A stretch of 64,000 nt of DNA, taken from the NCBI GenBank assembly GCA_017525805.1, contig JAFXSH010000060.1:4683-68682 (forward strand), read 5' to 3'. This document shows, in pieces, positions 45,104-55,124 of this stretch. A program made the position numbers and the translations under genes. The notes below the pieces were generated by a model. It was not told where the DNA came from. It did not search any database and saw only the letters and a list, made by a program, of their open reading frames with translations. The first letter of the stretch is position 1, and every line of letters starts with the position of its first letter. The stretch is from Clostridia bacterium (GTDB taxonomy: Bacteria > Bacillota_A > Clostridia > Christensenellales > Aristaeellaceae).

Positions 45104-47310
45104 AAGAACAGGAATTGATCGCCCTGCTGAACGATCTGTCCCTGGAAGAAAAGGTGATGCAGCTGGTGCAGCTGCCCGGCGTGGCTTATGAAAGCGGCGC
45201 GGCGGTCACCGGCCTGTTGGGCGATGCGGCCCAATCCCGCACCCTGCGTTTGGCGGGCAGCACCTTGGGCATTTGGGGTGCGGAGAAACTGAACCGGCTG
45301 CAGCGGCAATACATGGAAAACCATCCCCATCATATTCCTCTGCTCATGATGCTGGACGTGATCCACGGCCATAAAACCGTGTTCCCCTGCCCCTTGGGCC
45401 AAGGCGCGTCCTTCGACCCGGAGCTGACGGAGAAGGCCGCCAACCTCCAGGCTCGGGAAGCCGCCGCCGACGGCATCCACGTCACCTTTTCCCCCATGGC
45501 GGACCTGAGCCGGGACGCCCGCTGGGGCCGGGTGATGGAATCCACGGGGGAGGATAAATATCTGAACGGCCTCATGGCCGCCGCCATGACGCGGGGCTAT
45601 CAGGGAAAGGATTTGACAAAGGGCGATACCGTGGCCGCCTGCGTGAAGCACTTCGCCGCCTACGGCGCGGCGGAGGCAGGGAGGGATTACCAGAATACGG
45701 AGCTTTCCGAGCATACTTTGCGGGAACAGTATCTGCCCGCCTATCAGTGCGGCGTGGAAGCGGGGGCACGGTTGGTCATGTCCTCCTTTAACACCTGGGA
45801 CGGCATCCCCAGCTCCGCCAATCCCTGGCTCATGAAAACGGTGCTGCGGGAGGAAATGGGCTTTTCGGGCGTGGTGATTTCCGATTGGAACGCGGTGGGC
45901 GAGCTGGTGAATCACGGCGTCGCCAGGGACGAAAAAGAAGCCGCCCTGCTGGCCATGCGGGCGGGCGTCGATATCGATATGTGCTCCGGCTGCTACGAAA
46001 AGCATTTGCAGGCGCTGGTGGAGGAAGGAAAGGTGTCCCAGGAGGCGCTGGACGCGGCGGTGCTGCGGGTGCTGCGGCTGAAAAACGAATTGGGACTGTT
46101 TGAAGATCCCTTCCGGGGCACGGCCCCGGAAAAAGCGAAGGCCGTGTTATGCGCGCCAGAGCACCGGGCCTTGGCCCGGAAAGCCGCTGCCGAATCCCTT
46201 GTGCTGCTGAAAAACGAAAGAGAAACCCTGCCCCTGAAAGGCGGGAAAATCGTCTTTATCGGCCCCTACGCGGATCAAAAGGAATTGCGAAGCGCCTGGG
46301 CTATTTCGGGGAACAGTGAAGATACCGTTACCATCTGGCAGGCGGCGAAAGAAGCGATTGATGGACAGGACGCCGAAGCGCGCTGCGTTCCCGGCTGCTT
46401 GATGCTGAACGAGGGAACGAACACCTCCTTGGAGGTTTTCACCCATCCGGATTGGGTCAAAGAAAATACCCGTCTCCTGGAGGAAGCCAAGGAAGCGGCG
46501 GCATGGGCGGATACGGTGGTGCTGTGCTTAGGCGAGCACCGCCTCCAGACCGGCGAAAGCGCCAGCCGGACGGAAATCAGCCTGCCCAAGGTACAGACGG
46601 AGTTGCTGGCCGCCCTGCGTCCCTTGAGCAAGCGTTTGGCGACGCTGGTTTTCTGCGGACGGCCTCTGACCCTAAAGGAAGAAAGCGAATTATCCGACGC
46701 CCTCATGATTTGCTGGCTCCCCGGCACCGAGGGCGGACATGGGATCATGGACGTGCTCACGGGCAAGGAAGCGCCTTCCGGCAAGCTGCCCATGAGCTTC
46801 CCCCGTCACGTGGGGCAGGAACCGCTGCATTACGATCAGTACAGGACCGGACGTCCCCGGCCCAAGGACGGTATCGGCAGCTTTACTTCCCATTATTTGG
46901 ACTGCCCCAATGAAGCCCTGTACCCCTTCGGCTATGGCCTGACCTACACCGATTTTAGGGTTTCGGAAGTTCGCTTGAGCAGTGAAAAACTGTCCCAAAC
47001 AGGTGAAATCACCGCCGCCGTCACCTTGAAAAATGCTGGAAAAACCGCCGGAACCGCCGTGCTCCAGATGTATATCCGCGATTTGGTGGGCAGCCGCGTG
47101 CGTCCGGTAAGGGAATTGAAGGGCTTCCGGCGGGTGACGCTCCAGCCGGGGGAGGAACAGGGAGTCGCCTTCACCATTGACGAACCTATGCTCCGCTTCT
47201 GGACCATCAACCGCCGCATGGAAAGCGAACCAGGGGATTTCCAATTGTGGATCGGCCTGGACAGCACCGCGGAAAATACCGCGTTTTTCACATTGACGGA
47301 TAAGGATTGA
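45100..47310 (+). CDS. Glycoside hydrolase family 3 (beta-glucosidase-like)
   Basis: The ATG at 45100 overlaps the fdhD stop (ATGA) and follows AAAGGAAG. The 736-residue protein has the GH3 N-terminal barrel (HIPLLMMLDVIHGHKTVFPCPLG, KHFAAYGAAEAGRDY, and GVVISDW with the nucleophile Asp), the C-terminal sandwich domain (about 375-590; LCLGEHRLQTGE) and a fibronectin-III-like end (about 620-730). There is no signal peptide, so it works inside the cell on short beta-glucosides or related oligosaccharides. Order and length match BglX-type enzymes. Confidence 0.93.
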   Translation: MKEQELIALLNDLSLEEKVMQLVQLPGVAYESGAAVTGLLGDAAQSRTLRLAGSTLGIWGAEKLNRLQRQYMENHPHHIPLLMMLDVIHGHKTVFPCPLGQGASFDPELTEKAANLQAREAAADGIHVTFSPMADLSRDARWGRVMESTGEDKYLNGLMAAAMTRGYQGKDLTKGDTVAACVKHFAAYGAAEAGRDYQNTELSEHTLREQYLPAYQCGVEAGARLVMSSFNTWDGIPSSANPWLMKTVLREEMGFSGVVISDWNAVGELVNHGVARDEKEAALLAMRAGVDIDMCSGCYEKHLQALVEEGKVSQEALDAAVLRVLRLKNELGLFEDPFRGTAPEKAKAVLCAPEHRALARKAAAESLVLLKNERETLPLKGGKIVFIGPYADQKELRSAWAISGNSEDTVTIWQAAKEAIDGQDAEARCVPGCLMLNEGTNTSLEVFTHPDWVKENTRLLEEAKEAAAWADTVVLCLGEHRLQTGESASRTEISLPKVQTELLAALRPLSKRLATLVFCGRPLTLKEESELSDALMICWLPGTEGGHGIMDVLTGKEAPSGKLPMSFPRHVGQEPLHYDQYRTGRPRPKDGIGSFTSHYLDCPNEALYPFGYGLTYTDFRVSEVRLSSEKLSQTGEITAAVTLKNAGKTAGTAVLQMYIRDLVGSRVRPVRELKGFRRVTLQPGEEQGVAFTIDEPMLRFWTINRRMESEPGDFQLWIGLDSTAENTAFFTLTDKD

Positions 47311-47342
47311 AGGACACTTTTAAGTAACTTAAAAAGGTTACG

Positions 47343-47507
47343 CTGGGGGCCTCCACGGCCCCCAGACCCCTGTGGCAAGGGATTTCATCCCTTGCATCCC
47401 AGGAAGCGAAACAACTCCGTCGGAAAAAACAATAAGTTCCGCCTGCTGCACAAGGGTTACGAAATTGGGGCTTCTGGCCCGGCCGCTTTTAGCGGCCGGG
47501 CCAGAAG
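47343..47507. repeat. Three strong hairpins after the GH3 gene
   Basis: Hairpins at 47343-47365 (CTGGGGGCC arms), 47375-47395 (GCAAGGGA arms) and 47471-47507 (17-bp perfect arms, 3-nt loop). None is followed by a clear T tract. The gap 47,311-47,952 contains no gene; besides these it holds repeat B copy 2 and AT-rich sequence. It marks the change from core-like to accessory DNA. Confidence 0.7.
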
Positions 47508-47592
47508 CATGTGCCCATTTGAGTTTTCTTTGGTAACAGCGGGTAATTTGTTTTTTAAGTCATATCAAGTAAATTCCGCTAATGCGGGTCCA

Positions 47593-47699
47593 GGGACGAA
47601 CCGCCGATGACCGCCGGTGGCGGGAATCTCATCGGCGGTGAGATCAGCCGAAACAAGCAATCTCCCCTGTGGGGAGTTGCGCCGATTGAGGCTGCGGAC
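47593..47699 (+). repeat. Repeat B, copy 2
   Basis: Matches copy 1 (40,950-40,844, - strand) from GGGACGAACCGCCGAT through GATTGAGG, with changes in stems kept paired (CTCCCC/GGGGAG here against CTCCGC/GCGGAG there). It is followed by GGGGC-AAA-GCCCC (47,722-47,734) and a T-rich stretch at about 47,743. Confidence 0.8.
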
Positions 47700-47952
47700 G
47701 ACTCATCCCCCTGGTGGGGTGCGGGGCAAAGCCCCGGGGTTATGTTTTTTGCGCACAACGCGGAAGCTCTTGAAAATACAAAGAAAGCAACGGATTCCAG
47801 ATGGTTCACAATTTCTAAAGTACCATAATACTTGACTGTACCCCTAATCCACCTTCATTTTTCTTTCAGTTTACCACATTTTCTTTGCTTGCAATCTCTT
47901 TTCCGCTTTATCCGGGATAGGAAATTGAAACTTTTATCTGAATATAGATAAG

Positions 47953-49686
47953 TCAATCCGGTGTCATCTGTAAAAACGAAGGATAATCAAATAGATTATT
48001 TACACCAAAAACTCTCTCCAAATAGGCTTTAAATTCTCCCGACACAGGGAATGTAACAAGAATCGCCAAATTCTTCATGGGTCTGGAGCAGCAAACATAG
48101 AATAAATTTCTGTTTCTAATGTACGCATCAAGTTCTTTCCCTGAGAGCAGCTGTGGATTCTGTATTAAATACTCATCAAACCTATAATTTGCCCAGCCGC
48201 GTCCCATCACGAAAAGCACGCTCTCGTATTCCTCACCTTTAACTCCATGGTCGGTCGAGAATTCAGCTTCTGGCTTTTGAAACTCAATGGCATTCAGAAC
48301 TTCCGAATAAGGTATCTTATATAGTGTTTCAATCGGGTTTTTATGAAATAAACTTACATGATCATTGGCTCTATAAACAGAAAGCCAGTAGCTTATCTTA
48401 TCTGGGATCCCTATTAATCCGCTACCATCAACCGCGTCCAGTACATCTATGATTCTTCCCTGCCGTGCTGTTTCCAATGAAGAACGCAACAGCTTCCACT
48501 GTTGCTTTTTTTCTATTGTTTCTATGGGTTTACGTTCAATACCCAAGGCTTCAAAGAGATTCTTAGGACTATTCGCTGCAAGCGCCTCATATACCGGCTC
48601 AACCCTATTCATGAAAAATAAGAAATGTTCATCATCTGCATCCTTCAGATGGTCACCGAGTACTGAAAATAGATTCTCGTACTTTTGTTCTTTAGCTAAG
48701 AGTCGATGCGTGAGCATTAGCGTTTTCTGTGATTTGCTATCCCACCCTAGGTCATGAAGCTTTTCCCGTACAGAATCAACACGGCTGAATAGTTCCTGAT
48801 CAGGTAACTCATCTTTATAATGGGCCCCCTTTTGCCTAAGGCCAACATAATCATTCGTGGTGATCACAAAAATTCTTCCATCAGTTTCATCGGTAGCAGT
48901 CATTTGAGGAAGCTCCGGTCGAATTTTATTTAATGCTTGTACTATTACATCTTGTGATCTGAAGTTTGCTTCCTTGTTTATTACTGTGATATGTTCAGAA
49001 ACAACCTCACCACACGCACCCATTGAAGAATAAATAGTTTGCCATGAATCTCCAAAGAGACCAAACTGTGGCTTTTCCCCCTGGTCAATAAAATACTGTA
49101 AAAACAGATCCATGATAGACCTAAAGGAATCCTGATACTCATCAATCAGAATTATCGGATACTGGTTTGCAAGAATCATACGAAACTTACTTTTTTTCAG
49201 CATGTTCACGAAAAGTTTGATTACATCATCATGGTACAGAAATAACTCTCCATCGCGCACATATCTCGTACCGAGTTCATAAGAAACGCGATTAACTTCG
49301 TCGATGGTATACGGTGATCCATCATCTTTCTTTGGTAATAGTTCCAGTTCTCCAACATCTTTAATCAAACTCGACTGAAAACGCTTCATTAGGCCCCATG
49401 CAAAGGTATGAATGGTACAAGGTTGAATAAAGTTTTCACTTTTCAGTCTTCCTTTAATTACGTCAACTGCCGCATTTGTGTATGTTATGCAGGCAACATG
49501 CTGACCATTCTTGTTAAACTGTTTATGCTTTTCTTTCTCAAGCCAATCAATGACTTTCATTAGGGAGTAGGTTTTTCCAGCTCCAGCACCTGCCTCTACT
49601 CTAAAGTTATCTCCATTTTTTAGTGATTGAATAATTAAAGCGTCCAGCTCGTTTGCTCTTTGTTCAGCTCGTTCTCGATTTCCCAT
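47953..49686 (-). CDS. gajB: Gabija GajB: UvrD-like SF1 helicase
   Basis: ATG 49686 follows GGAGGG at spacing 8 and lies 1 nt after the gajA stop; an ATG at 49716 is also in frame. The 577-residue protein has SF1 helicase motifs: Walker A GAGAGKTYSL (about 33-42), CITYTNAAVDVIKGRL (motif Ia), Walker B ILIDEYQDS (about 175) and EYESVLFVMGRGW near the end. In Gabija, GajB acts with the nuclease GajA against phage; GajB is proposed to sense DNA ends or nucleotides. The pair is AT-rich compared with the core genes. It is somewhat longer than the best-known GajB. Confidence 0.85.
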   Translation of the reverse strand: MGNRERAEQRANELDALIIQSLKNGDNFRVEAGAGAGKTYSLMKVIDWLEKEKHKQFNKNGQHVACITYTNAAVDVIKGRLKSENFIQPCTIHTFAWGLMKRFQSSLIKDVGELELLPKKDDGSPYTIDEVNRVSYELGTRYVRDGELFLYHDDVIKLFVNMLKKSKFRMILANQYPIILIDEYQDSFRSIMDLFLQYFIDQGEKPQFGLFGDSWQTIYSSMGACGEVVSEHITVINKEANFRSQDVIVQALNKIRPELPQMTATDETDGRIFVITTNDYVGLRQKGAHYKDELPDQELFSRVDSVREKLHDLGWDSKSQKTLMLTHRLLAKEQKYENLFSVLGDHLKDADDEHFLFFMNRVEPVYEALAANSPKNLFEALGIERKPIETIEKKQQWKLLRSSLETARQGRIIDVLDAVDGSGLIGIPDKISYWLSVYRANDHVSLFHKNPIETLYKIPYSEVLNAIEFQKPEAEFSTDHGVKGEEYESVLFVMGRGWANYRFDEYLIQNPQLLSGKELDAYIRNRNLFYVCCSRPMKNLAILVTFPVSGEFKAYLERVFGVNNLFDYPSFLQMTPD

Positions 49687-49687
49687 A

Positions 49688-51688
49688 TTACTGCCCTCCA
49701 GTACGAGTTTGTCCATTGAGCCATATCAGACCATCACGGATATAAGAGGGTACTATATACCCATTATATCGGTTTTCTACAAGAAGCTTTATGGCAAAAT
49801 CCGTCTTCTTTTCCTTTCCTCCTTCAAAATCAGGATTAGCTCCATCTGCTATACCAAACAGTTCTCTATTGCAATTCATTATTGCGTCTTCAAGGCTTCT
49901 GGGGTGGAAGTTGCTTTCTTCCTTTTCAAATTCCAGATGTCTGTAACCGTCTGTGTGTTGCTCTTCAGTCAGCTCTAAAATCCTTTTAATTCTTACTGTT
50001 TTATTATTCCCAAGTTTAAGAACCCTTCTACACCATGTATTAATAACGCCATTTGATGATTTTGTTGCTTGGTTCCTAGGGCATGCGTTATTATGGGATC
50101 CTTTGACAAAATCGATGTCTGTAAGAATCAATGTAGGAATCTCTAAGTAGTCCACGAAATCATAGAAATTATGTGCATAGGCTCCTCCAACTTCAATGAT
50201 AGTGTAGTACTGTGATGTGAGCGGTATACTAACGCCTGCGAAATTACCAGCTTCATTGCATTTTCGAATCATATCAGGCAAAAGTAAACGTTCGGAAGCA
50301 CCTTCTACAAGAATAGCTTTATCGCAGAAATAAAGATCGCAATAGCTCAGTTTCATGTATTTCTGAAGAAATTCTAATCGTACTGCTTTTTCAGCTGCTG
50401 TCCCAGTCGTGGAAAAATCCGCCATCGCTTTGCATACGGCACAATTTTCATGTCGCTGAATATAACGAATCTTCTCAAATTTAACTGTGTTTGCTACATG
50501 CGCTGAATGTGTTGTCATCAACACTTGGACAATATTAGTACCAACTTCACGTGCTAGAAAGTCCTCAATAAAGGAAACAAACGTCGTCTGCAATTGTGGA
50601 TGCATATGAGCTTCTGGTTCTTCTATGAATAAAAGAGGGAGTTTTGTCAAATCACTTTTTATGGTTCTTGCGAAGTCATGCAATTCCAAAGAGATTTTAA
50701 TCAGATTCTTATAACCAAGCCCATTGTGAGATTCTGGCAAAGTTTCAGATGCATCCCGTGAAACGTAAGTAAGCACAGTCTCTTCAATAATCCTTCTCTC
50801 AAGCGCCAGATTAGTATGAGCACGGAGTGTCATATCATCTGCAGCAGGATACCCAAAATGCATCATATTCTCTATAATAGTCGCCATATGATCATTTATC
50901 TGTCCTTGCAGATTAAAGTTGGCATCCGCCACAAGAGTATTCAACTCCTGCATGGCACCTTGAACACCCGCTTCCATTTCGGTCATTTCTGTTCCGAATA
51001 AAGCTTTCATGATCTGCCCAAGTGGATTTGTGTTCTGCGCTTCAGATTCATCCATGTTTCTTTCCGCATGAATCACTTTTAATGCAAATAGATTCTGCAA
51101 ATCCGCTTTCTTTTTCTCGTAGATATCTTCAGTGTTCGCTGGATTTACAGCAACAATATTCATTTTGAAGAAACCATCAAAATTGTTGCGGACTATAGTT
51201 TGCAGGCAAGCCTTCTTTTGCTCATCTGATGCCTCTGCATTAATCAATGCATCAAATTGAGTTTTGCAGGCTGCCAATGTTTCCTTAATCCCTAACGAAA
51301 TATCAAAAGAAACTTTGATGATCGCTTCTTCGACATCTTCTTCAAGATCAATAACAAACGCGGATACATTGCCAAGGTTGCCATCGGAATAGTCAAAAGT
51401 CATTGTGACCTTCGTTACAGGAACAGCATGCTGAAATGTAATGAGCGGGTGCTCAGATGTATCATTCCAATAATTTACAATAGCCGTGTATAGTTCTTGC
51501 CGACAATCTAAAGGATAGTCATCAAATGACAGAGATGTGCCACTCGATATCAAGAATTTGATTACTTCCATGAGAGAAGTCTTGCCAGTATTATTTTTGC
51601 CAACAAATAACGTCAGATTCTTGTCCAAGGAGATCGACACATCTTTTAGCAATCTGTAGTTTTCAACATGGAGTTTCTTTAGATACAT
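49688..51688 (-). CDS. gajA: Gabija GajA: OLD-family ATPase/TOPRIM endonuclease
   Basis: ATG 51688 follows AAAGGGAATC. The 666-residue protein has an ABC-like N-terminal ATPase: Walker A FVGKNNTGKTSL (about 29-40), Walker B LPLLFIEEPEAHMHPQLQ and the switch TTHSAHV. The C-terminal TOPRIM domain has LVEGASERLLLPDM (about 452-465) and LILTDIDF (about 520) with the acidic metal ligands. A UvrD-like gene directly after it identifies a Gabija pair rather than a lone OLD nuclease. It cuts DNA when nucleotides fall during infection (family knowledge). Confidence 0.87.
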   Translation of the reverse strand: MYLKKLHVENYRLLKDVSISLDKNLTLFVGKNNTGKTSLMEVIKFLISSGTSLSFDDYPLDCRQELYTAIVNYWNDTSEHPLITFQHAVPVTKVTMTFDYSDGNLGNVSAFVIDLEEDVEEAIIKVSFDISLGIKETLAACKTQFDALINAEASDEQKKACLQTIVRNNFDGFFKMNIVAVNPANTEDIYEKKKADLQNLFALKVIHAERNMDESEAQNTNPLGQIMKALFGTEMTEMEAGVQGAMQELNTLVADANFNLQGQINDHMATIIENMMHFGYPAADDMTLRAHTNLALERRIIEETVLTYVSRDASETLPESHNGLGYKNLIKISLELHDFARTIKSDLTKLPLLFIEEPEAHMHPQLQTTFVSFIEDFLAREVGTNIVQVLMTTHSAHVANTVKFEKIRYIQRHENCAVCKAMADFSTTGTAAEKAVRLEFLQKYMKLSYCDLYFCDKAILVEGASERLLLPDMIRKCNEAGNFAGVSIPLTSQYYTIIEVGGAYAHNFYDFVDYLEIPTLILTDIDFVKGSHNNACPRNQATKSSNGVINTWCRRVLKLGNNKTVRIKRILELTEEQHTDGYRHLEFEKEESNFHPRSLEDAIMNCNRELFGIADGANPDFEGGKEKKTDFAIKLLVENRYNGYIVPSYIRDGLIWLNGQTRTGGQ

Positions 51689-51844
51689 GAGTGTGATTCC
51701 CTTTCTTCTTTGTAAATTTCTGGCTATTTATTATCATTGCTGATTCACTCCAGCCGGATTTGGTTTTTTCCAAGTAGATTTATTACCGTTATCGGCTGCT
51801 GTGAACTATTTTGTCACGGGGAAAAATAACACAATCAGCATCCA

Positions 51845-54800
51845 TTACGCTTTATCATTTCCCTTTGCCCGCATTTCCCTGTAAATAACCGCCCCCAGCG
51901 CGTGCATGATGGCGTTATATTTAGCCTGATCTTCAAACAGGGTGGTATAGGTGTCCTGGGATTCCATGTAGCTATCCTGGGCCGCCGTGCCGAAGGCTTT
52001 GGGAAAGATGCTTTCCGCGAAGATCACGGGATCGCTGGTGCGGGCCATGCTTTGCAGCTTGGAATTGCCCATGAGCCGCTTTTTCAGCGCGTCCACCAGC
52101 ACCTTGTCCCCGTCGGTGAACGCGCCTTTATACTGCTCGTTGATCTTTTCGATGATTTCATCCAGCGGCTGTTTTTCCTCCGGTTTCACCGCGCCCTTGG
52201 CGCTGGCGGGGGAATAGACGCCCGTTTCTTCGTTCAGGGCGATAGCCCCCTCGAAGGTTTTTTGCAGCTTGTAATATTCTAACTTCAATTTACCTTCCAG
52301 GTCGATCATCTGCGCGGTTTCGGTTGGAAGCAGGCCAAGCAGATAATTCAGGAACACATATTCCTTGTGCAAGTCCTGATCGAACATCCGCGCCACCTGA
52401 GAAATATACCCGTACCACTTGACCAGATTCCGGCACAGGCGGCGGAACTGATACCGTTCATCAGCCGTCAGATTGTTGTATCGGTCGGCGACGGGCTTCA
52501 AGATACTGGTCATGCGGCCCATGGCGCGATTGTCCTGTTTGCCGCGGGCAAAATACTCGGCGGCAAAGGCGGCAATATCGTTATCGGAATAAATGCCGTA
52601 GCCCCGCAGTTCCTTCTGCACCTGATACAGCAGATCGGTATTGACTTCCCGCTCCAGCATGGTTTCCTGATAGAAGGGCTGGAACGCGTCTTGAATATCC
52701 TCCCGGGTGTTGACGAAATCCAGCACGAAGGTATCGGTTTTGCCGGGACAGGTGCGGTTCAGGCGAGAAAGGGTCTGCACGGCCTTGACGCCCCGCAGCT
52801 TTTTATCCACGATCATGGTATGCAGCAGCGGTTCGTCGAAGCCCGTCTGGTACTTTTCGGCCACGATCAGCACATGGAAGTTTTCGTGGAACTCTGCTTT
52901 GGTCTGGCCTTCGCCGATGTGGCTGCCGTCCCCACGGACGTTCAGCTTCGGTTCGGTATATTCCTCGCCCGCGTCCTGAACGGAGCCGGAGAACGCCACC
53001 AGCACCCCAACATCGTTATATCCCTTTTCCGCGATATACCGCCTGCACTCCTGGCAGTACCTTACCGCCGCCAGCCGGGAAGAAGTAATCACCATCATTT
53101 TGCCCCGCCCGCCGATCTTGTGCCGGGTGGTGCCCATGAAGGTTTCCACGATGATCTGGGCCTTCTGGCTGATGTTGTAGGGATGCAGTTCTTCAAACCG
53201 GCGGATCACCTTGGCGGCGCGGCTGCCAGGCACGTCGGGGTTATCCGGGATGGTCTTGGCGATTTTGAAGCAAGTATCATATGTCATGTAGTTTTGCAGA
53301 ACATCCAGAATAAACCCTTCTTCGATAGCCTGCCGCATGGAATAAATGTGGAAGGGGTGGAAGCTGCCGTCCTCATATTCCGTGCCGAACATTTCCAGGG
53401 TGGTGCCCTTGGGGGTGGCGGTAAAGGCGAAGAAGGACAGATTTTTGTGCCTGCCGTGAACGATCATTTCCCTTACCAGCTTGTCGGTGGGGTCGATTTC
53501 TTCCTCGGCCTTACCCTCGATTTCGGCATATTCCCGCAGGGCATCTTCCGTATCGGCAAGGGCGGCTTTCAGCTTCAAGGCGGAGGAGCCGGTCTGGCTG
53601 GAATGGGCCTCGTCCACGATAATGGCGTAATTCCGGCCCTTGGCGGCGTCCACTTCCTGATAGATCACAGGGAACTTCTGCAGGGTGGTCACGATGATGC
53701 GCGCGCCTGCGTTGATGGCGTCCCGCAGATCCCGGCTGGTTTTATCCTCCCCGATGGTTTCCACCGCGCCCAAGGTGTGATCGAAGGCGGAAATGGTTTC
53801 CTGCAATTGCGCGTCCAGTACAGTCCGGTCGGTGACCACGATCACGCTGGAAAAGACGGCCTTATTCTCCTGATCGTGCAGAGAGGCCAGCCGGTAGGCC
53901 GTCCAGGCGATGGAATTGGATTTGCCGGAACCGGCGGAATGCTGGATCAGGTAATTATGTCCCGCGCCATGCTCCGAAACGTGGGCGATCAGCTTCCGCA
54001 CCGCGTCCAGCTGGTGATAGCGGGGGAAGATCAGGCGCTTTTTCTTCACGACCCGTTCGGTGCCGTCCGGCAGCAGCTTCTTTTCTTCCGTCACCTGCAA
54101 ATGAAGGAACTTTTGCAGAATATCCTTCATGCTGTCTTTCCGGAACACGTTTTCCCACAGGTAGGCCGTGGGATAGCCGTCCGGGTTGGGCGGATTGCCC
54201 TTGCCGCCGTCCCGGCCTGCGCCGCTGCTGCCCTGATTGAAGGGCAGGAAATACGTGTCCCTGCCCCGAAGCTCCGTGGTCATCCAAACTTCCGTATGAT
54301 CCACGGCAAAGAAGCCCAAAACCCGCTTGTTGAACTGGAAGCACACTTCCCGGGGGTCCCGGTCGTACATCCATTGGGCTTTGGCGTTGTCCACGTTCTG
54401 GCCGGTATACGGATTTTTCAGTTCAAAGGCGAACACGGGGATGCCGTTCACCGCCAGCATCACGTCCACGCTGTTGTGGGTTTCGGCGGAATAGAACCAC
54501 TGCCGGTTGCAGGTGATTTCATTCTGGGCGTACAGCGCCGCGGCGGTTTGGTTCAACCCGGATTCGGGCTTGAAATAACATGCCCGGAAAGTAATGCCCC
54601 GATGCTTGAACCCGTGCCGCAGCACGGAAACCAGGCCGTCCATCTCGCAGGCGTTATTGAACGCCGCGAAGAACTTGCCTTCCTTGTCCACCTTGTTGGT
54701 GTTTTCAAACCGCGCCCACTCTTTGGGCTGGGTCTGCTTCACGAACCGGATCAGCGTAGCCGGGAACAGGCCCAGCTTAGGGTCGTACACATCCTCATTG

Positions 54801-54880
54801 CGGCCATATCCGCCGTCGGACCACAGGGAGGCGGTCATATCGTCCTCAAAGCGTTTTTCATTGGTTTGATCGATGGGCAT
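51845..54880 (-). CDS. hsdR: Type I restriction enzyme R subunit
   Basis: ATG 54880 has AAAGGAGG at spacing 9; the longer frame upstream crosses the MITE-like repeat. The 1011-residue protein has the nuclease motif PVFAFELKNP, helicase Walker A QHSAGSGKSNSIAW (about 312), DEAH-type IIVDEAHSSQTG (about 418) and FFAFTATPKGTT. It moves and cuts unmodified DNA together with HsdM and HsdS. It is separated from hsdMS by the DUF2971 and fic genes and the MITE, so it may have its own promoter. Confidence 0.95.
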   Translation of the reverse strand: MPIDQTNEKRFEDDMTASLWSDGGYGRNEDVYDPKLGLFPATLIRFVKQTQPKEWARFENTNKVDKEGKFFAAFNNACEMDGLVSVLRHGFKHRGITFRACYFKPESGLNQTAAALYAQNEITCNRQWFYSAETHNSVDVMLAVNGIPVFAFELKNPYTGQNVDNAKAQWMYDRDPREVCFQFNKRVLGFFAVDHTEVWMTTELRGRDTYFLPFNQGSSGAGRDGGKGNPPNPDGYPTAYLWENVFRKDSMKDILQKFLHLQVTEEKKLLPDGTERVVKKKRLIFPRYHQLDAVRKLIAHVSEHGAGHNYLIQHSAGSGKSNSIAWTAYRLASLHDQENKAVFSSVIVVTDRTVLDAQLQETISAFDHTLGAVETIGEDKTSRDLRDAINAGARIIVTTLQKFPVIYQEVDAAKGRNYAIIVDEAHSSQTGSSALKLKAALADTEDALREYAEIEGKAEEEIDPTDKLVREMIVHGRHKNLSFFAFTATPKGTTLEMFGTEYEDGSFHPFHIYSMRQAIEEGFILDVLQNYMTYDTCFKIAKTIPDNPDVPGSRAAKVIRRFEELHPYNISQKAQIIVETFMGTTRHKIGGRGKMMVITSSRLAAVRYCQECRRYIAEKGYNDVGVLVAFSGSVQDAGEEYTEPKLNVRGDGSHIGEGQTKAEFHENFHVLIVAEKYQTGFDEPLLHTMIVDKKLRGVKAVQTLSRLNRTCPGKTDTFVLDFVNTREDIQDAFQPFYQETMLEREVNTDLLYQVQKELRGYGIYSDNDIAAFAAEYFARGKQDNRAMGRMTSILKPVADRYNNLTADERYQFRRLCRNLVKWYGYISQVARMFDQDLHKEYVFLNYLLGLLPTETAQMIDLEGKLKLEYYKLQKTFEGAIALNEETGVYSPASAKGAVKPEEKQPLDEIIEKINEQYKGAFTDGDKVLVDALKKRLMGNSKLQSMARTSDPVIFAESIFPKAFGTAAQDSYMESQDTYTTLFEDQAKYNAIMHALGAVIYREMRAKGNDKA

Positions 54881-54907
54881 AAATGCAGCCTCCTTTGCAT
54901 GGGGAAC

Positions 54908-55100
54908 ATATAAGTTGCAAATGATCCTTCGCCTATCACTTCGCTGACGATTCGTGATGCTCAGGATGATTTGACTCTTTTGTTTGGCATGCGTGCGCCA
55001 CGAATAGCAGCACAACTTGGCTGTCATCCTGAACGCTGCGAAGCGAGAGCGCAGCAGCAAGTGAAGGATCTTATCCTTTCGCAATGAAATTGCAGCTTAT
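54908..55100. mobile_element. MITE-like inverted repeat (about 190 bp) between fic and hsdR
   Basis: Outer arms (ATAAGTTGCAAAT near 54,909-54,921 and its near-complement at 55,087-55,100) enclose further inverted blocks: GATCCTTC, CACTTCGCTG, TCAGGATGA on the left and TCATCCTGAA, GCGAAGCG, GTGAAGGATC on the right. Blocks like these recur as dispersed repeats in many bacterial genomes. It has no gene of its own; an ORF through it would extend hsdR upstream without support. It ends 25 nt from the fic stop. Confidence 0.65.
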
Positions 55101-55124
55101 GTCTTTACCATTGCTTTATCCATG

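Noticed and set aside
44983..46005. A 340-codon frame opposite the GH3 gene
   Set aside because: Antisense shadow; the GH3 gene has its signature motifs on the + strand.
52367..54913. An 848-codon open frame on the + strand opposite hsdR
   Set aside because: It lies wholly antisense to hsdR, whose restriction motifs are clear, and its His/Gly/Val-rich product looks like a GC-bias shadow.
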